Positions 34,472 through 43,021 of a DNA stretch of 64,000 nt are shown here, piece after piece. How positions within the stretch are numbered: position 1 is the stretch's first letter; every line of letters begins with the position of its first letter. Below the pieces are notes generated by a model. The model was not told the DNA's origin and did not search any database. It saw only the letters and a program-made list of their open reading frames with translations. Origin of the DNA: Myxococcota bacterium (GTDB lineage Bacteria > Myxococcota_A > UBA796); contig JAQXDW010000151.1 of the NCBI GenBank assembly GCA_029251165.1, forward strand, positions 124,001 to 188,000, in the 5' to 3' direction. The translations under genes and the position numbers were made by a program.

Positions 34472-35110
34472 ATGCGCACCATTTCGACCCTCCTCCCGCT
34501 GGCGGCGCTCGCCTCCCTCGGGGGTCTGTCGCCCTCCACAGCAGAGGCAACCACCCTCGTTCAGCTGAGCACCGATCAGCTCGTGGACGCCTCCGACCGC
34601 ATCGTTCGAGGCGTCGTTACCGAGATCTGGACGGAGACGGACTCGAGCACCGGACACGTCTGGACCCATGCTCAGGTCGAAGTCTCCAGCGTCCTCAAGG
34701 GAAGCGAGACGGAGCTGCTCATCATCGAGCAGCCTGGTGGAAGCTGGGGAGGACGGACCACCGAGGTGATCGGAACGGCCCGCTTCTCGGTCGGTGAGGA
34801 CGCCTACTTCTTCGTCGAGCACCTCGACAGCGGGCACACAGCCCTCACTGGAATGTTCCAGGGCAAGTTCAGCACCCAGATGGACCCATACGCCCGACAG
34901 ACCATCGTTCGCCGCTTCACGGTCGGCCCGACAGTCGCATTCGACCATCGCTTCATCCCGCTGCCTCCCGAGAACGAGCGGGTCAGCGCCATCGACTTTG
35001 AAGAGCAGATCCTGAGCCGCGTGCAGGCCGGCTGGGATGGACAGCCCATCCCCAACGTCAGCCTTGAGAAGCTCTCCCGCATCAACCACATTCAGGACGG
35101 GGTCCGCTGA
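34472..35110 (+). CDS. Exported protein paired with matrixin protease
   Basis: 212 residues from the ATG at 34472, which opens a signal peptide (MRTISTLLPLAALASLGGLS). The mature part (LVQLSTDQLVDASDRIVRGV, AQVEVSSVLKG, LLIIEQPGGSWGGRT, ARFSVGEDAYFFVEH, GMFQGKF) matches a beta-rich domain I recall preceding or accompanying matrixin proteases in myxobacteria; it has no named function. Its stop overlaps the protease start (TGATG), so the two are translated together and this product may be an inhibitor, chaperone or partner. Confidence 0.75.
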   Translation: MRTISTLLPLAALASLGGLSPSTAEATTLVQLSTDQLVDASDRIVRGVVTEIWTETDSSTGHVWTHAQVEVSSVLKGSETELLIIEQPGGSWGGRTTEVIGTARFSVGEDAYFFVEHLDSGHTALTGMFQGKFSTQMDPYARQTIVRRFTVGPTVAFDHRFIPLPPENERVSAIDFEEQILSRVQAGWDGQPIPNVSLEKLSRINHIQDGVR

Positions 35111-36426
35111 TGTTGTCCGCCCTTCTTCTCGCAAACAGCGCGATGGCATGGAACCACACCCAGTGGGTCTGGAGCCGCGATGAGCTGCCGCTTCAGTGGT
35201 ACATGAGCCCCCTCGTCGAGGACTCAATCTCCGAAGAGTACATGTTCGAGGTGACCCAGAAGTCTTTCGACAACTGGACGACCTATGCGCCCTGCGCGCA
35301 GCTCACGAACGAGTACCAGGGGATCCTGGAGGACAGCATCACCCCCTCCAGCGGTGATGCCCTCAACGTCGTGTACTTCGACACCCCAAACTTCGACAAC
35401 TCCGGCGGTGCGCTGGCTGTGACCTACACAATCAGCAGTTCTGAGCTCGCATTCTCCAGGAATGGCCTGAACTACTACTACGCCTACGACTCCGACATCG
35501 TGTTCTCCAAGAACATCGACTGGGGCACCACCGAGGACATCGAGAACGGCATCTGCAGCGGCGAGTACGCCGTCGAGGGAACCGCAACTCACGAGATCGG
35601 TCACCTCTGGGGACTGGCTCACTCCTGCGAAGAAGAAGATGTCGCAGCCGGTGATTGCGGTGAGCAGGAGCTGTACGACGCGGTCATGTTCTGGACCGGT
35701 GGCCCCTGTGAGGTCGGCGATGCAGACCTCAACAACGACGACATCGAAGGCATCACCGCCCTGTACGGTCCGTACGCCACTTTCGAAGAGACCACCGAGA
35801 CGCGCGGCGGCGTTCCCCTTGAGGTCTGCTTCGACCTCAGCTCCAACTCGGCAATCACCGAGACGGAGTGGAACTACGGTGACGGTCAGACCGACACCAC
35901 CGCCGAGCTGGAGACCTGCCACACCTACACCGAGCAGGGTCAGTACACCATCAACGTCACCATCCGTGGTGAAGACCCCGAGTGTGGCGAGTGGGAGTAC
36001 ACCGAGCGTGAGCGCGCCATGGTGGTCGTCTGTGAGCCCCCAAAACCCGCTATTGGCTTCGATGGCATCTTCACCTACGAGCGCTCCGCTGAGGATGACG
36101 ATCTCGACGACGGAACCCTCGTCTACCAGATGATTAACCAGGCGGACCTGTCCGTCTACGGCTGCATCGAGCAGGCTCAGTGGGACGTCTTCAAGGACGG
36201 TGAGCAGATCCAGAGCATCAAGGCATGGTCTCCAAAGCTCGCGCTCCCCGGCGAGGGCACCTACGAGGTCGTCTTGAACCTCGGCGGTCCCGGCGGTGTC
36301 GGTGCAGAGTCTCTGACCATCGAAGCCACTGAGGCCGGCGGATGCTCCACGGTCGGTGCGGGTGCGGGTCTGGTCAGCGTCTTCATCGGTGTCCTGGGTG
36401 CCGGCATTCGGCGTCGACGAGACTGA
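35110..36426 (+). CDS. Matrixin-family metalloprotease with PKD domain and MYXO-CTERM-like tail
   Basis: 438 residues. Short signal peptide MLSALLLANSAMA. The zinc site HEIGHLWGLAH (161-171) has all three His and the catalytic Glu162, followed by a Met-turn region (AVMFWTGG) and DADLNNDDIEGITALYG typical of matrixins. A PKD domain covers ~222-300 (EWNYGDGQTDTTAELETCHT). The C-terminus GGCSTVGAGAGLVSV then a hydrophobic run and RRRRD fits the MYXO-CTERM signal, in which Cys412 would be processed and lipid-linked by myxosortase for surface display. Likely a cell-surface protease; probably part of the set with the preceding partner and following sulfatase. Confidence 0.88.
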   Translation: MLSALLLANSAMAWNHTQWVWSRDELPLQWYMSPLVEDSISEEYMFEVTQKSFDNWTTYAPCAQLTNEYQGILEDSITPSSGDALNVVYFDTPNFDNSGGALAVTYTISSSELAFSRNGLNYYYAYDSDIVFSKNIDWGTTEDIENGICSGEYAVEGTATHEIGHLWGLAHSCEEEDVAAGDCGEQELYDAVMFWTGGPCEVGDADLNNDDIEGITALYGPYATFEETTETRGGVPLEVCFDLSSNSAITETEWNYGDGQTDTTAELETCHTYTEQGQYTINVTIRGEDPECGEWEYTERERAMVVVCEPPKPAIGFDGIFTYERSAEDDDLDDGTLVYQMINQADLSVYGCIEQAQWDVFKDGEQIQSIKAWSPKLALPGEGTYEVVLNLGGPGGVGAESLTIEATEAGGCSTVGAGAGLVSVFIGVLGAGIRRRRD

Positions 36427-36460
36427 GCCTCCGACCAACAGCCCTTAGACAGGAGACCTG

Positions 36461-38869
36461 GTGATCCTCACCACCCTCCTCTTCACGGCGGGGTCTGCTC
36501 TGGCAGGCTCCGCCGCTGTGCTTGATCGCATCACGCCGGCTTCCATCTCGCTGCCGGAGTCTTCTCGCGCGGAGTCTCCCAGCCAGATTCCGATCACGGG
36601 AGCTTGGCGGGTGGTGTACTCGACAGGCGGAGTCCGGACCTGGGAGACGACACTCCCGATTCGGCCTCGGACCCTGTTCTTCCATCGTGCTCCCGGCGAC
36701 ATGGCCGTGTTTGTCGGCAAGAAGAAGCTCAAGCACAACAGCGCGGTCGCTGGTGAGGCGGGCTCATGGAAGTTCACCTCGCGCTCCCTTCAGGTCCGGC
36801 GCCCCATCGCAGATGGGCCTCCAGAGCCGGGCGAGTACACCATGCGGTACTCCACCTCAGTCGACCGCGAGGCTTCGCTGAACCGCAGCACGTCGAGCCT
36901 CTCGGAGATCGACTTCCTCCAGCGCTCTCTACAGGTCGATGACACCACACGGCACGGCCTGTTTCTCCCAGCTCCAGCGGCTGTGGCGTTCCAGGTCTCC
37001 GTCCCAGAGGACGGCGTCTTTGACCTCCTGCCTACACTCATCCCGCCGGAGGCCAGCGATCCAGCAGTGACCTCCGATGGCGCGGTGCTCACTGTCGCCA
37101 TCAACGGGGCTCCGGTCGCAGACTTCACGCTGCAGGTCGGCTCCGCACAGCCCGAGCGCATCGATCTCGCGGCGTGGGCTGGGCAGGACGTGCGGCTGAC
37201 GCTGCGCACCGATCCAGGGCAGAGCAGCGCGCTGGACTATGTGTTTGTCGCCGACCCGATCGTGCACGCCCCCGTCGCGGACCCGCCCCGAATGGTGGTG
37301 ATCTTTCTCGACACGCTGCGCGCAGATCACATCGGTACCTACGGCTACGACCGACCGACCACTCCGAAGCTCGATGCCTGGGCAGAGGGCGCCGCCGTGT
37401 TCGAGCAGGCCCGCAGCATCGCTCCCTGGACCCTACCCAGCACCCGCACAATGGTCACGGGTGAGGTCCCGGAGCGCTGGGGAGCCGTCCCGACCATCCA
37501 GGGCCAGCTTGCAGAAGAGGGCTGGGCGACCACCTTCATCGCGGGGAACATCTACCTCTCCAGCAACTTCGAGATGGCCGACGAATGGGGAGAGCACCGC
37601 TGCATCAACTGGCCGCTGGCCTCCGTGCAGGTCGACCGGGCGCTGGACTACATGGCGGATCATGCGGACCGTCCTGTCTTCATGATGCTGCACTTCATGG
37701 ACATGCACCTCCCCTATACAGAGCCGCCAACGTACCGATATCTATTTGCCGGAGACGCCCCCGAGGCGCTGCCGTCCTATGAGTTCCACCTCAGCCAGGT
37801 GAAGCGGGCGGCCCGAACAATGGACGAGACCGGTATGCAGTACATCCGGGATCGGTACGACAACAACCTCCGGTACATCGACGACCAGCTCGACCGCTTC
37901 CTCTCGACACTCGGCCCCAACGACACCGTCATCGTGCTTGCCGACCACGGCGAGGAGTTCTGGGATCATGGCGGCTTTGAGCACGGCCATACCCTCTATG
38001 ATGAGCTGCTGCACATCCCGATGATCGCCTCCGGTCCGGGCTTTGCTCCAGGGCGGCACGCTCAGCCGGTCAGCATGCTCGATGTCTCCCCGAGCCTCGC
38101 TCAGGCTGCTGGCCTTGAGAACGCAATGACCGGAATGGCGCTGCAAGACTTCGAGCAGAACCGATCGAAATTCGAGATGCGCCCCCAGGCGTTCGGTCGA
38201 CCGCTGTATGGCTCTGCGATCTGGGGGTCGCTGCGCAGCGGACAGAAATACATCACCCGAGAGGGCAACGAGTGGGTGTTTGATGTGCTCTCCGATCCCA
38301 GCGAGCAGGACAACCTCATCGCATCGAACGGCGCGCTGGCGGGACGAGAAGCGATGGGAGAAGCGCTCAGCACCGAGGTCCGTGTTGCCTACCGCTTGAC
38401 CGCAAAGCGTGCCGGACGGAGCAGCGCGGTGGCTGCGCGCCTGGAGATTCCTGGCGGCGTCGAGGCGGCCTGGCCAGCTCCCGACCCCACGCAGAACAGC
38501 CGCTCAGAGGTCGAGCTGGAAGAAGAGAGCGCGGAGCTGACGTGGCTCGGCGGGACCAAGCGAACCGGTGAGATCTTCGTGGTGCCGGTCGCACCTGCCG
38601 AGGAGGTGGTCGCAGAGACCCGCCTCGGCGTTCGCAGCGGACGCGAGTACGTCGATGTAGAGACGGACCGGGAGAACATCCCGCCGTTTGAGAGCGCACG
38701 ACCAATCTACATCGCAGAGAAGTCTCGGGTGTCCATGGGCTATGCGGTCGTTCCCCTGCCCCGGGACGACGACACCCAGCTGAACATCATCGATGCCGAG
38801 AGCTGCGCGGCCCTCTACGCACTCGGCTACATCGAAGACATCGACGACTGTCTGAAACAAGCGCAGTGA
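36461..38869 (+). CDS. Sulfatase-fold exported hydrolase with Thr at the formylglycine position
   Basis: 802 residues from GTG, preceded by AGGAG. Signal peptide MILTTLLFTAGSALAG. Residues 1-270 are a beta-rich domain. The alkaline-phosphatase/sulfatase core starts at VVIFLDTLRADHIGTYGYD (D284, D289 metal ligands). The active-site block APWTLPSTR (321-329) has Thr324 where sulfatases have Cys or Ser, and VLADHGEEFWDHGGFEHGH gives the second metal cluster. Such T-type members are annotated sulfatase but may be phosphohydrolases or transferases. A further ~200-residue C-terminal part is unassigned. It lies 34 bases after the matrixin gene. Confidence 0.82.
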   Translation: MILTTLLFTAGSALAGSAAVLDRITPASISLPESSRAESPSQIPITGAWRVVYSTGGVRTWETTLPIRPRTLFFHRAPGDMAVFVGKKKLKHNSAVAGEAGSWKFTSRSLQVRRPIADGPPEPGEYTMRYSTSVDREASLNRSTSSLSEIDFLQRSLQVDDTTRHGLFLPAPAAVAFQVSVPEDGVFDLLPTLIPPEASDPAVTSDGAVLTVAINGAPVADFTLQVGSAQPERIDLAAWAGQDVRLTLRTDPGQSSALDYVFVADPIVHAPVADPPRMVVIFLDTLRADHIGTYGYDRPTTPKLDAWAEGAAVFEQARSIAPWTLPSTRTMVTGEVPERWGAVPTIQGQLAEEGWATTFIAGNIYLSSNFEMADEWGEHRCINWPLASVQVDRALDYMADHADRPVFMMLHFMDMHLPYTEPPTYRYLFAGDAPEALPSYEFHLSQVKRAARTMDETGMQYIRDRYDNNLRYIDDQLDRFLSTLGPNDTVIVLADHGEEFWDHGGFEHGHTLYDELLHIPMIASGPGFAPGRHAQPVSMLDVSPSLAQAAGLENAMTGMALQDFEQNRSKFEMRPQAFGRPLYGSAIWGSLRSGQKYITREGNEWVFDVLSDPSEQDNLIASNGALAGREAMGEALSTEVRVAYRLTAKRAGRSSAVAARLEIPGGVEAAWPAPDPTQNSRSEVELEEESAELTWLGGTKRTGEIFVVPVAPAEEVVAETRLGVRSGREYVDVETDRENIPPFESARPIYIAEKSRVSMGYAVVPLPRDDDTQLNIIDAESCAALYALGYIEDIDDCLKQAQ

Positions 38870-38908
38870 GACAACATTTCCAGGCGGCCGACGTTGTCCC
38901 TGGTGCGC

Positions 38909-39180
38909 ATGAGCGATGCACAGCTCATCCCTCTGGCGAGCCTGACGCCCTCCGGGTGCTGTTCGACCAGCACCACGCCCCGCTGATGACGGCTCATCTC
39001 CGCGCGGGTGAGGGGCGATGTTGAGGAGCGTTCTCAGGGGACCTGGAACAACGCGATCGGTGCGTTCTCTCCATACGAAGAACGCGGCGCCTCTCGAGCG
39101 TGGCTGCTCCAGATCGCCTGTCGGCTGACCATCGTTCGCCACCGACGAGCCAGAGAGCAACCACATCAAGGGCTCGCACA
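38909..39180 (+). pseudogene. Decayed ECF sigma factor (region 2 remnant)
   Basis: Three reading frames must be joined to recover a sigma region 2. Frame one gives MSDAQLIPLA from 38909; frame two EPDALRVLFDQHHAPLMTAH, ending at a TGA near 39028; frame three GDVEERSQGTWNNAIGAFSP, YEERGASRAWLLQIACRLTI and VRHRRAREQ. This order matches ECF sigma factors (QETF-like block, then RAWLLxIAxRL). No region 4 follows; downstream to about 39420 there are only coiled-coil-like fragments (RQRLEAKLESHESRRERRID). The gene is dead or heavily rearranged. Confidence 0.65.
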
Positions 39181-39404
39181 CCGAGCGACTCGCAGAGGTG
39201 GAGCCCCCCTTCCGGTCCCTGGTCGCGCAGCATGCCGAGGGCAGCAAGCGCAACCAAGAGGCGCTTCACGTGGAGCTGGCGGCCGTCGCTACAGCGTACT
39301 TTGAGCTCAAAGCGCCAGCGCCTGGAGGCGAAGCTGGAGAGCCATGAGTCTCGTCGCGAGCGGCGCATCGACAAGGCCCGCGCTGAGGCCGCAGAGTGGC
39401 CCGA

Positions 39405-41081
39405 CTACTCTGGTGTCTCCCGATCCGGAGCGGTCAGGAAGCATCCGCCCGACACCGCATGCAGGTCGTAGAGCCAGATCAGCGAGCTCTGCCAAAGCGG
39501 CTCGCCGAAGCAGATACGGAGCCGGCTGTCCAGGGCATCATCAACCCTCTTGATGCGTGGGTAGATCGCCACGTATGAGAACCCCTCTTCCAGCATCTGC
39601 TCTCGGAAGTCGCCAGAGAACGGCGAGCCATGCATCAGGGCCTGGACCCGGTTGTGGGCGGACCGACCAAACGGTGAGGTCGGCGTCTGCATCAGGCCGC
39701 CGGCGAACGGGTGACCGTGGATGGTCTGTGCAAGGGCGTTGCCATCTCGCCACATGCCCTCAGGCGGGCGAGTGGTGTGGACCAAGGGCAGCTCCAGCAG
39801 GGCGCCGGGACGGTCCATCTTCTCAAATGCTTCCAGGTCCGAGATCGGGTGCGAGATCAGCGGCCAGGACAGCGGAGCGAGGACGAGTGCATCGAGCAAC
39901 AGGACGCCCCCGACGGCAATACGCGCCCCCCATCGTGAGGGCACCGCCCGGGCGATCAGCGGCACCAGCAAGAGATGCGCGACCGCTCCAGCGCGGTTCC
40001 AGCGGGTGATCTGCCCCAGCGGCGAGAGCAGCAGCAGCAAGGCCGCTCCCGGTGCCATCAGCGGGCGACTGTCGTAGGTCAGAAGCTCCCCGTGCAGGTA
40101 GAGATAGGGGCCGATCGAGAGCACCGCAAACACCAGCGCACCGACCATCCACGGCCAGCCCGCACGCCATCGTCGCAGCCCGATTACAGCAAGAAGCACC
40201 GAAAAGAGTCCGACATAGGCGGTGTGTGAGACCGCAGCCTCGCCGCCCGTGAGCTGAACAGGAACCAGGACGTCGAGGATGTCTGCGCCAAACGGCAGCC
40301 CCCCTCGATAGGCATCCACGATGGGGATGGTGAGATCGGGGAGCTCGCCGGGTGTAGCGTGGCCGGGGAGGCTCTGATGTCGTTCTCTCAGGATGGCATT
40401 CGCCAGAGGCAAGGTGAGAACAGCACCAGCGATGCCGACCACCGCAGACCGGGCCAAGCGACGCCAATCGCGCAGCGATCCGACCGCGATGAACAGTCCG
40501 ATCAGGCCAGCCCACAGTCCATTGTACGGACCGGAATACCAGCAGACCGCCAGCAGGACCGCTGCAAGGATCCCCGTTACCGCGCGACGGCTCTCCAGAA
40601 AGGACAGCAGCGCCACGCAGAACAGCGCCACCCAGGCCACCCCGAATTCCTCCGTCATACCGGTCGCCGGACTGGCGATGAACGCCGGGCAGAGCTGACC
40701 GGCGAGTGCTCCGACCACCGGATCTCCGCCGGCTCGACGCGCCAGCAGGACACCAGAGATGCCGAGCAGGATGTGACCCAAGTACAGCAGCAGGTTGTAC
40801 CCCGCTGCCGGACCACCGATGACGTGCCCAACCATGTACGGCAGGATGTTGGCCGGATCGATCAAGACGATGGAGGTTCGCTCTGGCCAGGTCACGAGCG
40901 AGGTCTCGATGACCAGCGGGCTGCCCTCATACCACGCCGCCCACAGGCCCCAGATGTGGGTAGGAGCCTCTTGCGCCGGGTGAGAGAGCAGCTCCGTGGA
41001 GAACACCAGCGGCAGCGGCCACAACAAAAGCAGCGGCAGCAGCAGAATGATGGCGACAGTGGCGACGTTCTCGCGGTTCAC
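39405..41081 (-). CDS. Polytopic membrane protein, GT-C/YfhO-like
   Basis: 558 residues from GTG at 41081. About 10-12 transmembrane helices (IILLLPLLLLWPLPLVF near the start, later GILAAVLLAVCWYSGPY and AGWPWMVGALVFAVLSIG) and a soluble C-terminal domain (~430-558) with AFEKMDRPGALLELPL and YVAIYPRIKRVDDAL. This layout matches uncharacterised membrane proteins related to GT-C glycosyltransferases or YfhO. No DxD motif near the first loop is convincing. Probably acts in envelope glycan or lipid modification. A similar but distinct protein is encoded at 50400-51752. Confidence 0.7.
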   Translation of the reverse strand: MNRENVATVAIILLLPLLLLWPLPLVFSTELLSHPAQEAPTHIWGLWAAWYEGSPLVIETSLVTWPERTSIVLIDPANILPYMVGHVIGGPAAGYNLLLYLGHILLGISGVLLARRAGGDPVVGALAGQLCPAFIASPATGMTEEFGVAWVALFCVALLSFLESRRAVTGILAAVLLAVCWYSGPYNGLWAGLIGLFIAVGSLRDWRRLARSAVVGIAGAVLTLPLANAILRERHQSLPGHATPGELPDLTIPIVDAYRGGLPFGADILDVLVPVQLTGGEAAVSHTAYVGLFSVLLAVIGLRRWRAGWPWMVGALVFAVLSIGPYLYLHGELLTYDSRPLMAPGAALLLLLSPLGQITRWNRAGAVAHLLLVPLIARAVPSRWGARIAVGGVLLLDALVLAPLSWPLISHPISDLEAFEKMDRPGALLELPLVHTTRPPEGMWRDGNALAQTIHGHPFAGGLMQTPTSPFGRSAHNRVQALMHGSPFSGDFREQMLEEGFSYVAIYPRIKRVDDALDSRLRICFGEPLWQSSLIWLYDLHAVSGGCFLTAPDRETPE

Positions 41082-41497
41082 AGGTCGTGAGACTATCGCA
41101 TCTCAGCGTCGGGAGTCTTGGAAGACGATGCCGCTAAGGATGCATCAGCGGCAGTCCGTCGCGCGCTGGCGTGTGGTGATGGCCACCACGCGCGACCATC
41201 CTGCACGCTCACCAGAGCGCCCTTGGAGTCGCGCTTCTTGCTGCGGCCGAGAGGCGGCTCACCCCTCAGAGTCGGGGACATGCAGTGCTGAGGGTCACGG
41301 CGCGACCATCAGTCTAGGCCATCGACCAAGACGCAACATCGGCACTGCCATCGACGGCGATGCCGATGCCCTGGTGGGCACAGAAGGTCGCGCATAAATG
41401 TCATCTGCGATGCACCACAGCAAAGCTGCACCGACAGTGCCACAGGGAGCAACCCAGCACCGATGCCTGTCTCCGGTGCGGACTCTCTGCCGAGGAA
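41082..41497. other. Intergenic stretch without a confident gene
   Basis: 416 bases between the membrane protein and infA. One frame from 41360 encodes a Cys-rich segment (HRQCHREQPSTDACLRCGLS) resembling a zinc ribbon, but it runs without a stop into the antisense of infA and has no ribosome site, so it may be a degraded fragment. No RNA gene or clear terminator was found. Confidence 0.5.
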
Positions 41498-41713
41498 CTA
41501 CTTGTGACGGAAGGTGATTCGCCCCTTGGAGAGGTCGTAGGGGCTGACCGCAACAGTCACCCGATCGCCGAGAACGACGCGGATGCGGTAGCGGCGCAGG
41601 CGCCCAGCGAGGTGGGCATTGACATCACCAACTTTGGTATCAACCAGGAAGTTTCCACCCTGGTAGACCTCTTTGATGACGCCTTCAAGCTCAATCAGAT
41701 CGTCGCTTGCCAT
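41498..41713 (-). CDS. infA: Translation initiation factor IF-1
   Basis: 71 residues from the ATG at 41713 with GAGG upstream; the extra upstream codons in frame are not conserved. The single OB-fold domain is complete: IELEGVIKEVYQGGNFLVD, AHLAGRLRRYRIRVVLGDRV, VAVSPYDLSKGRITFRHK. It binds the 30S A site during initiation. It stands alone, outside a ribosomal protein operon, next to two decayed genes. NFLVD-TKVGDVNAHLAG differs from the usual FRVELENGHxVxAHxSG, so this may be a second, divergent copy. Confidence 0.9.
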   Translation of the reverse strand: MASDDLIELEGVIKEVYQGGNFLVDTKVGDVNAHLAGRLRRYRIRVVLGDRVTVAVSPYDLSKGRITFRHK

Positions 41714-41735
41714 TTGGCGTTCCTCCAGACACCGC

Positions 41736-41764
41736 TGACTAACGAGGCGACACGCTAAACTCAA
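41736..41764 (-). promoter_or_regulatory. Candidate promoter of infA
   Basis: On the minus strand TTGAGT (41764-41759) and TAGTCA (41741-41736) are separated by 17 bases, 22 bases before the infA ATG. The -10 match is weak. Confidence 0.3.
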
Positions 41765-41767
41765 CCA

Positions 41768-42640
41768 ATGTCATACGGTTGTCTGCCGATACTCTGTCTC
41801 CTCTGCGCTTGTACAGGTGCAGCTTCGGCACCAGACGACCGCTTCGAAGTCACGCCCCTGGACACCTCAGCGCACACCGCTGGCGACACAGACCGCGGCC
41901 ATGGCAGCGGCACAGACCGCGATGAATCTGGGGGACTGAGCTGGCCATCTGGTTCGATTATCCTCGACAACGTCACCATCTTCGATGCCCTCACCCACCG
42001 GCTTGATGCCGCCGTGGTCGTGGCCGGTGATGAGCTCTGGGCGGTCACCGATGTCGGCAGAGACTGGCCCGACGATGCCACCGTTCTCAAGCTCACCGGA
42101 CACACCATCATCCCCGGACTCATCGACGCCCACACCCACATACTTCACTCCGGCTCCACCTCCTGAATCGGCCCCACCCTCTCCGACAACCTCTCCGCCG
42201 CCCTCGGCTGGGGTGTGGGCGGGATCGCAGCAGCCCGGTGGAGGTCTACGCGCTGCGCGACCGCATCGCTGCTGGAGAGGTCATCGGTCCCCGGATCTGG
42301 GCCACCGGACCCGTCCTCACCGCTGAGGGCAGCCACCCCTGCGAGAGCGTCAACGATCGCGCCCTGTGTCGGTTCGTCGACGGCGACGACGCTGCGCATG
42401 TCGCTGCGCTCTCGGAGACCGAGGGGCTGAAGCCCCCCTCGACGATGCCGACTTCACTCCCTGGCCCACCCCGCGCCTCGATCCGGGCGACCTCGCCCAG
42501 ACGGACGCCGCCCCGGTGCCCGTCTGGACGCCCGCCTGCCAGCCTGGGCTGTTCTGCTCCTGGATCGACCTCCGCTGCGACACCCTCTGCGACCCAAATC
42601 AGTCTACCCCCGGCTTCAATCGCGTACAGCAGTCCATCGA
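41768..42640 (+). pseudogene. Decayed amidohydrolase lipoprotein gene
   Basis: The first frame encodes a lipoprotein (lipobox LLCAC, Cys15) and the start of an amidohydrolase: IILDNVTIFDALTHRLDAAV, GHTIIPGLIDAHTHILHSGS with the metal-binding HTH. It stops at a TGA (42164-42166), yet the same frame continues as IGPTLSDNLSAALGWGVGGI. A frame change near 42235 then gives SPVEVYALRDRIAAGEVIGP and RIWATGPVLTAEG, and another near 42430 gives LDDADFTPWPTPRLD. At least one nonsense and two frame lesions, plus loss of the C-terminal half, show a pseudogene. Confidence 0.75.
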
Positions 42641-42703
42641 GAGCCCCCCTGGTTTGGTCTCTGCCTGTAGGCTAAAGAACTGCGATCTTCAGCCCGGTGA
42701 CCA

Positions 42704-43021
42704 ATGACTCTCCGAGAGATGCAATCAGCAATCGATACCTGGATCGCCGAAAACGGCGGCTATTGGAGCGAGCTTTCGTTGATGACGAGGCTGAGCGAAG
42801 AGGTCGGTGAGGTCGCTCGGGAGTACAACCACCGCTTCGGCGACAAGAAAAAAAAGGCCTCTGAGGACGACTCATCCATTGCAGCAGAGCTGGGAGATGT
42901 CCTCTGGCTGGTCCTGTGTATGGCCAACCAGCAGGGGATCGATCTTCAGACCGCGCTGGAGGCGACCATGGACAAGCTGAACATCCGAGATGCCGGTCGC
43001 TGGACGGGGGGCTCACAGTGA
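42704..43021 (+). CDS. MazG-like nucleotide pyrophosphohydrolase
   Basis: 105 residues. Small MazG/YpjD-type protein: LMTRLSEEVGEVAREYNHRF carries the EExxE metal motif and ELGDVLWLVLCMANQQGID the ExxD motif, matching the all-alpha NTP pyrophosphatase fold. It probably hydrolyses (d)NTPs as a house-cleaning enzyme. The stop overlaps the GTG start of hslO (GTGA), so both are one operon. Confidence 0.85.
   Translation: MTLREMQSAIDTWIAENGGYWSELSLMTRLSEEVGEVAREYNHRFGDKKKKASEDDSSIAAELGDVLWLVLCMANQQGIDLQTALEATMDKLNIRDAGRWTGGSQ

Noticed and set aside
35224..36438. 404-residue minus-strand frame opposite the matrixin gene
   Set aside because: Matrixin reading has HExxHxxGxxH, PKD and sorting tail; the antisense has none.
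41360..41758. Cys-rich plus-strand frame next to infA
   Set aside because: Only the first ~45 residues look like a zinc ribbon; it then runs antisense through infA with no stop or ribosome site. Kept only as a possible degraded fragment.
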